Assembly: GCA_964461325.1 (NCBI GenBank)
Contig: CAYWTW010000001.1
Location: forward strand, 1 to 29,568
Direction of reading: 5' to 3'
Length of the DNA stretch: 29,568 nucleotides
From: CAYUVV01 sp964461325
Lineage (GTDB): Bacteria; Patescibacteriota; Minisyncoccia; Phycocordibacterales; JACOZG01
Positions within the stretch are counted from its first letter, which is position 1. Each line of letters starts with the position of its first letter. Below, one piece after another: positions 22,721 through 28,217 of the stretch. The translations under genes were made by a program, and so were the position numbers. The notes under the pieces are model-generated. The model was not told the origin of the DNA, made no database searches, and saw only the letters and a program-made list of their open reading frames with translations.

Positions 22721-24394
22721 ATGGCAAAACAAATTGTTTTTGGCGATCAAGCGCGGCTTCGTTTGAAAGCCGGAATTGATCGGGTGGCCGATGCCGTCCG
22801 TATCACCATCGGCCCCAAGGGAAGGAACGTCGTTTTTGATAAGGGGTATGGTGCGCCGACGATTACGAACGATGGCGTGTCCATCGCCAAGGAAATTACC
22901 TTGGCCGACAAGATTGAAAATATGGGGGCGGAAATTGTCAAAGATGTCGCTTCCAAAACCAACGATGCCGCCGGTGACGGCACGACCACGGCGGTGGTTT
23001 TGGCTCAGGCGATCAGCGAGGCCGGCTTCCGCAAGACGACGCTCGGCGTGAACGCCATGGGGGTACGCTTGGGGATTGAGGCCGCGACCAAGGCCGCGGT
23101 GGAGGTTTTGCGGGGGATGGCTAAACCGATTAAAGATAAGCATGAGATCAAGCAGGTGGCGACGATTTCGGCCGAATCTGAAGAGTTTGGGACGATTATC
23201 GCCGAGGCGATCGACAAGGTGGGCAAAGACGGCGTTGTGACCGTCGAAGAGTCTCAATCGTTTGGCGTGGAATCTGAATTGGTGGAAGGTATGCAGTTTG
23301 ATAAGGGTTACGTTTCGCCTTACATGATTACCGACGCCGACCGGATGGAGGCCGAGTATCATGATCCGCTGATTCTCATCACGGACAAAAAAATCAGCTC
23401 GATTAAAGACATTCTCCCCCTGCTTGAGAAACTGGCTCAAACCGGCAAGAAAGAGCTCGTCATCATTGCCGAAGATATTGACGGCGAGGCATTGGCGACG
23501 CTGGTGGTCAATAAATTGCGCGGCATCTTCCACACTTTGGCGGTGAAGGCTCCTGGTTTTGGTGATCGACGCAAAGAGATGCTTCGGGACATCGCGATTT
23601 TGACCGGCGCGCAGGTGGTGAGCGAGGAAGTGGGGATGAAATTGGAAAATGTGACGTTAAGTGATCTGGGCCAAGCCCGTCGCGTGATTGCCTCCAAAGA
23701 CACCACGACGATTGTGGGTGGTAAGGGCAAAAAAACCGACATCGAAGACCGCATCGGCCAGATTAAGAAAGAAATCGAAGTGTCTGATTCCAATTATGAT
23801 AAAGAGAAACTTCGCGAGCGCTTGGGCAAGCTCTCGGGCGGCGTCGCCGTCATTCGCGTGGGCGCGGCGACCGAGTCGGAAATGAAGTATAAAAAATTGA
23901 AGATTGAAGATGCCGTGGAAGCGACTAAGGCGGCGATCGAAGAGGGAATTGTGGCGGGTGGCGGAGCCGCGTTGATCCGCGTCGCGACGAAGTTGGCCGG
24001 CAAGAAATTGCCGCCGTCTTCGCCCGACATCGCGCACGAATTTTCCGTCGGAGTGGAAATTTTGTTGAAAGCGCTGGAGTCGCCCTTGCGCCAGATTGCC
24101 ATCAACGCCGGTAAAGAGGATGGTTCTGTTGTGGTAGAGGCCGTCAAGAAATCAACCGGCACGGCTGGTTACGACGCCAACGCCGACAAAATTATTGATG
24201 ACATGTTCGCGGCGGGTATCATCGACCCGGTCAAAGTAACGCGCACGGGATTAGAGCGAGCGGCTTCAGCCGCGGCGATTTTGCTTACCACGGAGGTGGC
24301 GATTAGTGATGAGCCGGAGGAGAAGAAAGAGGGTGGCGGGGCTCATCAGCACGGCGGACCGATGGGTGGCGGAATGGGAATGGGGGACTACTAA
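22721..24394 (+). CDS. groEL: Chaperonin GroEL
   Basis: It is the ATP-driven tetradecameric folding chamber. The 557-residue protein contains the ATP-binding segments TIGPKGRNVV, TITNDGVSIAKEI and GDGTTT (85-90), and KIEDAVEATKAAIEEGIVAGGG, which holds the aspartate equivalent to E. coli D398. The C-terminus carries a Gly/Met-rich tail with histidines (HQHGGPMGGGMGMGDY), comparable to the GGM tail lining the cavity. Its last 92 bp overlap the 3' end of a convergent minus-strand gene. The start ATG 22721 has no Shine-Dalgarno sequence. Confidence 0.98.
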   Translation: MAKQIVFGDQARLRLKAGIDRVADAVRITIGPKGRNVVFDKGYGAPTITNDGVSIAKEITLADKIENMGAEIVKDVASKTNDAAGDGTTTAVVLAQAISEAGFRKTTLGVNAMGVRLGIEAATKAAVEVLRGMAKPIKDKHEIKQVATISAESEEFGTIIAEAIDKVGKDGVVTVEESQSFGVESELVEGMQFDKGYVSPYMITDADRMEAEYHDPLILITDKKISSIKDILPLLEKLAQTGKKELVIIAEDIDGEALATLVVNKLRGIFHTLAVKAPGFGDRRKEMLRDIAILTGAQVVSEEVGMKLENVTLSDLGQARRVIASKDTTTIVGGKGKKTDIEDRIGQIKKEIEVSDSNYDKEKLRERLGKLSGGVAVIRVGAATESEMKYKKLKIEDAVEATKAAIEEGIVAGGGAALIRVATKLAGKKLPPSSPDIAHEFSVGVEILLKALESPLRQIAINAGKEDGSVVVEAVKKSTGTAGYDANADKIIDDMFAAGIIDPVKVTRTGLERAASAAAILLTTEVAISDEPEEKKEGGGAHQHGGPMGGGMGMGDY

Positions 24395-24740
24395 AAAAGC
24401 CGGCGCCGATGGCGCCCAACAGATCAAAAACTAAGTCAAGGCCGGTATCCTCGAGATAGCCGGCCTTGCTCGTTAACGTCAAACCAAACCAGAGTTCATA
24501 GAGTTCCCAGGCAACCCCAACAGTGAGGATGATGAGCAATAAACGCGACCAACCAAGAGTTAGATTCAATTGTCGGCCAAGCCAGATGGCGACGAGACCA
24601 ACCCAGAGTCCGCCGAGTAAGTGCAAGACGATGTCGTACCACCAGAGGAGCCAGTAATAATGACGTTCCAAACCCAAAAAATGGAGTCCGGCGATCAACA
24701 GGATTAAGGCAAAAATTTGCCGGATTGTTGGTCTAAACAC
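24303..24740 (-). CDS. Small integral membrane protein, VanZ/DUF2238-like
   Basis: This protein of about 145 residues has four hydrophobic segments. The pattern WWYDIVLHLLGGLWVG, then VAWELYELWFG, then TGLDLVFDLLGAIGAG (conserved His, Glu and Asp in or near membrane segments) resembles the VanZ/DUF2238 group of membrane proteins, whose role is not well defined. I start at GTG 24740, because a TATAAT lies 6 nt upstream; a longer frame to an ATG at 24836 would cross the divergent promoter and the neighbouring start. The last about 30 residues (after GAGFF) are antisense to the GroEL Gly/Met tail, are low-complexity (Ser/Pro/His/Arg), and are probably not conserved. Confidence 0.65.
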   Translation of the reverse strand: MFRPTIRQIFALILLIAGLHFLGLERHYYWLLWWYDIVLHLLGGLWVGLVAIWLGRQLNLTLGWSRLLLIILTVGVAWELYELWFGLTLTSKAGYLEDTGLDLVFDLLGAIGAGFFSSPPFPFRHPSVRRADEPRHPLSSPPAHH

Positions 24741-24746
24741 CCGCCG

Positions 24747-24752
24747 ATTATA
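24747..24752 (-). promoter_or_regulatory. Predicted -10 of the VanZ-like gene
   Basis: TATAAT reads on the minus strand from 24752 to 24747. Six bases then lead to the GTG at 24740, so the mRNA would start at or next to the initiation codon. The -35 region is weak. It lies back-to-back with the forward promoter at 24758-24766, so the two may interfere. Confidence 0.5.
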
Positions 24753-24757
24753 GCTTA

Positions 24758-24766
24758 TGGTATAAT
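24758..24766 (+). promoter_or_regulatory. Predicted extended -10 promoter of the cysteine-rich protein gene
   Basis: TG at 24758-24759, one base, then a perfect TATAAT at 24761-24766 make a strong extended -10; no good -35 is seen. The expected start near 24773 leaves a leader of about 23 nt before ATG 24796. Its -10 is 8 bp from the minus-strand -10. Confidence 0.55.
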
Positions 24767-24795
24767 CTCGGCATACTAGACTAAACGTAAAATTT

Positions 24796-25557
24796 ATGGA
24801 CGAAAATTTGAACCAAAAATCGGATTTCTTCACCACTCCCCGTGGCCGCTACGTGGTCGCTGGCATTCTTGTCACCGCCGCGCTCGGGATAGCGGTGTGG
24901 GTATCGGTGGGAACAATAAAACCCATGACCCAAAGAGCTCCGGCATTATTTTATCAAGTTAAGCTGTCTCTTAATCAGGGGATTGTTGATCTGCCACCTT
25001 ATGCTTTTGATTTTAATTATGGCCAATCTAATCTGGGTGATCATTTGCTCGATGTTCTTGAAATTTCTCCTTCACCGGTTAAATCGACTTATCGAGACAA
25101 GATTGTTGTAATGGTTTACGATAAATTTAATAGCATTCCGCCGCGTTCTTCTTATCGTTTTCTCCCAACTAATCTTTTGGTGTTGTTTGAACCAAACGCA
25201 AATATAAATTTGGCTCCGGGTATCTATAAAAATAATCACCTTACGGCTGAGGTATATAAAGCTGACGAAAGCTTGTTGCCGTTCGTGCAAGATTCTAGTT
25301 ATTGCGAGAAGGATACGGATTGTTCTGTGGGGACAAATTTTTGTAATTACGGCTCATTCAACAAATATCACGTGTATGCCGAAGGCTGGGGTTGCGAGGG
25401 CGTGCATTATCCTCAAGAGGGGGATAACATCGAATTGCAATCATTGTGTGAGTATCCTAATTATCCCAGATTTGAATACTCCGATTCTCGTTGTTTAGAA
25501 AACAAATGTGTAGCACAAGGACGTACGATGACTTGTGACGGCACTTTGCCAATTTAA
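24796..25557 (+). CDS. Hypothetical secreted or membrane-anchored cysteine-rich protein
   Basis: I do not recognise a named family. The 253-residue protein has a charged start, then one hydrophobic segment at about residues 20-40 (VVAGILVTAALGIAVWVSVG), giving an N-in anchor. The middle (about 50-165) looks beta-rich. The C-terminal third has about nine cysteines: YCEKDTDCSVGTNFC, GCEG, SLCEYP, RCLENKCV and MTCDG. The CxxDxDC...C...CxxxKC spacing resembles small disulphide-rich extracellular domains common in Patescibacteria exported proteins. The gene is visibly more A/T-rich than its neighbours, so transfer or relaxed selection is possible. It has its own promoter and is followed by lemA after 58 nt. 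Confidence 0.7.
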   Translation: MDENLNQKSDFFTTPRGRYVVAGILVTAALGIAVWVSVGTIKPMTQRAPALFYQVKLSLNQGIVDLPPYAFDFNYGQSNLGDHLLDVLEISPSPVKSTYRDKIVVMVYDKFNSIPPRSSYRFLPTNLLVLFEPNANINLAPGIYKNNHLTAEVYKADESLLPFVQDSSYCEKDTDCSVGTNFCNYGSFNKYHVYAEGWGCEGVHYPQEGDNIELQSLCEYPNYPRFEYSDSRCLENKCVAQGRTMTCDGTLPI

Positions 25558-25597
25558 TATTTGGTTATCCTCTCCACCTTTAAATTTATTAAATAAG

Positions 25598-25606
25598 TGT
25601 TAAAAT
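25598..25606 (+). promoter_or_regulatory. Predicted extended -10 promoter of lemA
   Basis: TG at 25598-25599, one base, then TAAAAT at 25601-25606. The ATG at 25616 lies 9 nt downstream of the -10, so the leader would be only about 3 nt. No strong -35 is seen. Confidence 0.5.
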
Positions 25607-25615
25607 AGGGTCACC

Positions 25616-26179
25616 ATGTTAATCATATACATAATTTTAGCAATCGTAGCGGTGATCGCCTTGTGGTTGATCGCCGTCTATAACGGTTTCGTCAAGATTA
25701 AAAATCAAGCGGCCGAAGCCTGGGCCGATATCGATGTCCAGTTGAAGCGCCGTTACGATTTGATCCCGAATTTAGTAAATACGGTTAAGGGTTACGCCGC
25801 CCACGAGCAGGGAACTTTCGACAAGATTACCCAAGCGCGCACCATGGCGATGCAAGCCGGAACAGTGAGTGAAAAGGGCAATGCCGAGAATATGCTCACC
25901 GGGGCGCTTAAGTCGCTTTTTGCCGTAGCCGAGAGTTACCCCGACCTTAAAGCCAATCAAAATTTTTTGGAGCTCCAGCGCGAACTATCCGACACGGAGA
26001 ACAAGGTTCAGGCCGCGCGCCGCTTCTACAACGCTAATATCCGCGACTTTAAGATTAAACTTTCCGCCTTCCCATCCAATCTCGTCGGCAGTATGTTTGG
26101 TTTTAGCGCGCCGGAATTTTTCGAATTAGCGGAAAACCAAAAAGCGGCCGCGGCCGAGCCTGTTAAGGTGCAGTTTTAA
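25616..26179 (+). CDS. lemA: LemA family membrane protein
   Basis: LemA proteins have one N-terminal membrane helix (here about residues 2-22) and a long four-helix coiled domain outside or peripheral to the membrane. The core motif AWADIDVQLKRRYDLIPNLV with VNTVKGYAAHE is diagnostic, as is ELSDTENKVQAARRFYNANI and the FPSNLVGSMFGF region. The 187-residue length is typical. Its biochemical role is unknown. It is next to htpX, a frequent pairing in bacteria, which suggests membrane protein quality control or envelope stress. The genes are 9 nt apart. Confidence 0.95.
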   Translation: MLIIYIILAIVAVIALWLIAVYNGFVKIKNQAAEAWADIDVQLKRRYDLIPNLVNTVKGYAAHEQGTFDKITQARTMAMQAGTVSEKGNAENMLTGALKSLFAVAESYPDLKANQNFLELQRELSDTENKVQAARRFYNANIRDFKIKLSAFPSNLVGSMFGFSAPEFFELAENQKAAAAEPVKVQF

Positions 26180-26188
26180 TCTCTTTCG

Positions 26189-27082
26189 GTGGCTGCCAAC
26201 TTCTATACTCACCGGAACGCCAACACCCGCAAAACGTGGTTGTTGATGACCATTTTTTTGGTGGTTGTGGTGTTGCTTGGGTGGCTCTTTAGCCAGGTTT
26301 GGAACAATCCGGCCATTCTCTACGGCGCTGTCGTTGTTGCCATTTTCACCAATTTTTTCAGCTACTGGTATTCGGATAAATTGGTGGTGGCGATGACGGG
26401 CGCGCGGCCGGCCAGCCGCGAAGAGTTTTTTGACCTCTACACGATTGTGGAGAATCTCTCCATTACCGCTGGTTTGCCAAGGCCTAAGGTCTACGTTGTG
26501 TCTGACCCGGCGCCCAATGCCTTCGCGACTGGCCGCGACGAGCGTCACGCCGTGGTGGCCGTGACGACGGGTCTCCTCCAAATTTTGAATCGAGTGGAAC
26601 TGGAGGGCGTCATCGCCCACGAGCTCTCGCATATCGGCAACCGCGACATGCTCGTTTCGACGGTGGCCGTCGTGCTTGTGGGTTTTGTGGCCATCGTGTC
26701 GGATCTCTTTCTCCGGTCGCAGATGTTTGGTTGGCGCGGACGCGACAACAATAGTCGTGCCGGCGGCGTGCTAGCCATTATCGCGCTCGCGGCCGCTCTC
26801 TTGGCGCCTCTCGCGGCCTCGCTTATCCGCCTGGCCATCTCGCGCCGGCGCGAGTACTTGGCCGACGCTTCGGGGGCCTTGCTCACGCGTTATCCGGAAG
26901 GATTGGCGAGCGCGTTGCGCAAAATCAGCCAGTCAAGCCAGCCCCTGCGTCGCGCCTCCAACGCCACGGCGCATCTTTTTATCGCCAATCCGTTTGGCGG
27001 TCGTCGGAGCACATTGGTCAACCTTTTTATGACTCATCCGCCGGTGGAAAAGCGTATCGCCGCCCTGCTCGGTTCGCGCTAG
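26189..27082 (+). CDS. htpX: Membrane zinc metalloprotease HtpX (M48B)
   Basis: HtpX degrades misfolded or damaged membrane proteins. The 297-residue protein has two N-terminal membrane segments (about 16-34 and 43-60), the zinc-binding HELSH at residues 144-148 and the third ligand E222 in RREYLADASGA. Two further hydrophobic segments lie between about 156 and 175 and 193 and 215. The gene starts with GTG at 26189, the only reasonable start after the lemA stop. The end MTHPPVEKRIAALL is typical of the family. It is probably cotranscribed with lemA. Confidence 0.95.
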   Translation: MAANFYTHRNANTRKTWLLMTIFLVVVVLLGWLFSQVWNNPAILYGAVVVAIFTNFFSYWYSDKLVVAMTGARPASREEFFDLYTIVENLSITAGLPRPKVYVVSDPAPNAFATGRDERHAVVAVTTGLLQILNRVELEGVIAHELSHIGNRDMLVSTVAVVLVGFVAIVSDLFLRSQMFGWRGRDNNSRAGGVLAIIALAAALLAPLAASLIRLAISRRREYLADASGALLTRYPEGLASALRKISQSSQPLRRASNATAHLFIANPFGGRRSTLVNLFMTHPPVEKRIAALLGSR

Positions 27083-27092
27083 AATATTACTA

Positions 27093-27653
27093 ATGCTCCT
27101 GACTGACCGTTTGATCGCCCAGACGATTCTGCCGCTTTTGCCCGGCCGGGTCGTCCCCAACCACGTGACGGTTTTCCGTTTCGTTCTTATCCCACCGGTC
27201 ATTCTGCTGCTCTACTTTGATTACCGTCTCGTTGGATTGATTCTTTTTGTTATCGCCGCCTTCTCCGACGCCGTTGATGGGGCGCTCGCGCGGACGCGTC
27301 AGCAGATTACGCAATGGGGGACGCTCTACGACCCTCTGGCCGACAAATTGCTCGTTAGCTCCGTCGTCGCGCTCGTTGTCACGCAGATGATTGGCTGGCG
27401 TCTGGCCGTGGCCATCATCGGGATGGAGTTTTTAATAATTTTAGGCGCCCTGTATTATCAGAAAAAAGAGGGCCGGATTGTCTCGGCTCATCCGGCGGCC
27501 AAGTTCAAGATGGTTTGCCAATCCGTGGGCGTCTCTCTGCTTTTGCTCCATCTCGTTTGGCCGGTGGCGGGACTCCTCGCCGCGGCCTATTATCTGCTCT
27601 GGGCCGCGGTGTTCCTCGCGCTCATTAGTTTTTTCATTTACCAGTCAATTTGA
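27093..27653 (+). CDS. pgsA: CDP-alcohol phosphatidyltransferase
   Basis: This integral membrane enzyme moves a phosphatidyl group from CDP-diacylglycerol to an alcohol, most likely glycerol 3-phosphate (phosphatidylglycerol phosphate synthase). The catalytic signature D(x)2DG(x)2AR(x)8G(x)3D(x)3D is complete: D59, D62, G63, A66, R67, G76, D80 and D84. The N-terminus VPNHVTVFRFVLIPPVI is typical. The 186-residue protein has about five or six hydrophobic segments. The symbol pgsA is by family resemblance; other acceptor alcohols are possible. A TAGAAT 7 nt before the ATG overlaps the htpX stop and might be a -10, giving another near-leaderless start. Confidence 0.88.
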   Translation: MLLTDRLIAQTILPLLPGRVVPNHVTVFRFVLIPPVILLLYFDYRLVGLILFVIAAFSDAVDGALARTRQQITQWGTLYDPLADKLLVSSVVALVVTQMIGWRLAVAIIGMEFLIILGALYYQKKEGRIVSAHPAAKFKMVCQSVGVSLLLLHLVWPVAGLLAAAYYLLWAAVFLALISFFIYQSI

Positions 27654-27662
27654 TGGTAAAAG

Positions 27663-27693
27663 TTGCGTCGGTGCCAGATAAAGCGGTATAAAG
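27663..27693 (+). pseudogene. 3' fragment of a GIY-YIG nuclease gene
   Basis: These 31 nt align without gaps to 27961-27991 inside the GIY-YIG gene downstream, with 25 matches; the last 19 nt (27675-27693 and 27973-27991) are identical. In frame they encode LRRCQIKRYK, against LRERQIKRYK in the gene. A TAA precedes immediately in this frame. It is therefore the remnant of a second copy, 298 nt upstream, and like the downstream copy it sits directly in front of a tRNA-Ser sequence. Confidence 0.65.
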
Positions 27694-27700
27694 AGGTGAT

Positions 27701-27736
27701 GGAAGGGTGGCAGAGAGGTCTAATGCGCACGCTTGA
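27701..27736 (+). pseudogene. 5' half of a tRNA-Ser gene
   Basis: The 5' acceptor strand (GGAAGGG), D arm (GCA with TGC, containing GAGAGGTCTAA) and 5' anticodon stem closely match the intact tRNA-Ser at 28030, sharing AGAGGTCTA and GCTTG. The match ends in the anticodon loop just after TTGA. The expected 3' anticodon stem, long variable arm, T arm and 3' acceptor strand do not follow; GC-rich hairpins appear instead. CTTGA suggests a serine UGA isotype, but strict alignment to the other copy leaves the anticodon uncertain. Either it is a broken gene or its 3' half lies elsewhere. Confidence 0.6.
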
Positions 27737-27739
27737 CCA

Positions 27740-27771
27740 CCGCCTACGGCGGGGTCCCGCCAAAGGCGGGA
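27740..27771. repeat. Tandem GC-rich hairpins in the tRNA-Ser break
   Basis: A first hairpin has CCGCC/GGCGG with a TAC loop (27740-27752). A second has a 7-bp stem TCCCGCC/GGCGGGA with an AAA loop (27755-27771). The 3' arm of the first can also pair with the 5' arm of the second (GGCGGG 27748-27753 with CCCGCC 27756-27761), so the folds are mutually exclusive. The block begins 3 nt after the point where tRNA similarity ends. It resembles a REP-like unit. Confidence 0.7.
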
Positions 27772-27780
27772 AAAGCTTAG

Positions 27781-28044
27781 AACGCGTTTATTGTCTACAT
27801 TATTCAAAGTCAAACCACCGGCCGGTTTTATGTTGGTATGACCAGCGATTTGACGGAAAGATTGATTCACCACAACAGTGGGGCCAATCGCTCGACTCGT
27901 AATCGTGGACCATGGCGAGTTGTTTATAAAGAGATTCTATCAACCAAACGAGAGGCTTGGTTGCGTGAACGACAGATAAAGCGGTATAAAGGTGGTGAGG
28001 CGTTCAAGCGGTTGATCGCCGACAAACGTGGAGGGTTCGCATAG
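27781..28044 (+). CDS. GIY-YIG nuclease domain protein, start codon missing or unusual
   Basis: The 87-codon frame encodes a single GIY-YIG domain of the small UPF0213/YhbQ-like type. IVYIIQ replaces GIY and FYVG replaces YIG, then the catalytic arginine in TERLIHHNSG and the glutamate in REAWLRERQIKRYKGG. The frame opens right after TAG at 27778-27780 and has no ATG, GTG or TTG before the VYI motif; the first ATG, 27838, would delete the first catalytic strand. An ATT at 27790 is possible, or the start was lost (CTTAGAACGCG where CTATGAACGCG might be expected). The 3' end runs into the tRNA-Ser gene: its last five codons (GGFA plus stop) are tRNA sequence. Function is unknown. Confidence 0.7.
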   Translation, partial: NAFIVYIIQSQTTGRFYVGMTSDLTERLIHHNSGANRSTRNRGPWRVVYKEILSTKREAWLRERQIKRYKGGEAFKRLIADKRGGFA

Positions 28045-28114
28045 AGGTCTAGTGCGCTCGCTTGGAAAGCGAGTATGCTGCAAGGCATCAAGGGTTCGAA
28101 TCCCTTACCCTCCG
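28030..28114 (+). tRNA. tRNA-Ser (anticodon GGA)
   Basis: An 85-nt class II tRNA. The 7-bp acceptor is GGAGGGT (28030-28036) with ACCCTCC (28107-28113), and discriminator G is at 28114. The D stem is GCA/TGC. The anticodon stem CTCGC/GCGAG carries loop TTGGAAA with GGA at 28064-28066. The long variable arm has an ATGC/GCAT stem. The T arm is AAGGG/CCCTT with loop TTCGAAT. Discriminator G and the long variable arm are serine identity elements. CCA is not encoded in full (CA then T follows). The 5' 15 nt overlap the end of the GIY-YIG frame. Confidence 0.95.
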
Positions 28115-28217
28115 CATTGACAACCTGTTAGTTTTGATGACCCACTTGCTCTAGTTTGAGCTGTGACCCACAAAGCTAATATAGGTTGATGAAATATTAT
28201 TTTTCTGGTCGCTTAAA

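Noticed and set aside
24395..24416. Intrinsic terminator for groEL on the plus strand
   Set aside because: The GGCGCC hairpin follows the stop but has no T-tract on the plus strand; the T-tract is on the opposite strand, inside the convergent gene.
24741..24836. Longer N-terminus for the VanZ-like gene (ATG 24836)
   Set aside because: It would translate across both divergent promoters and the neighbouring start; the added residues are polar, A/T-rich and not family-like.
28044..28114. Alternative genetic code in which TGA is read as glycine
   Set aside because: TGA is used as a normal stop at rpsQ, adk and pgsA, with correct family C-termini.
28117..28217. Second promoter or gene in the space after tRNA-Ser
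   Set aside because: TTGACA at 28117-28122 has no properly spaced -10 and no plus-strand gene follows; a short TGACCCAC direct repeat is present but too small to interpret.
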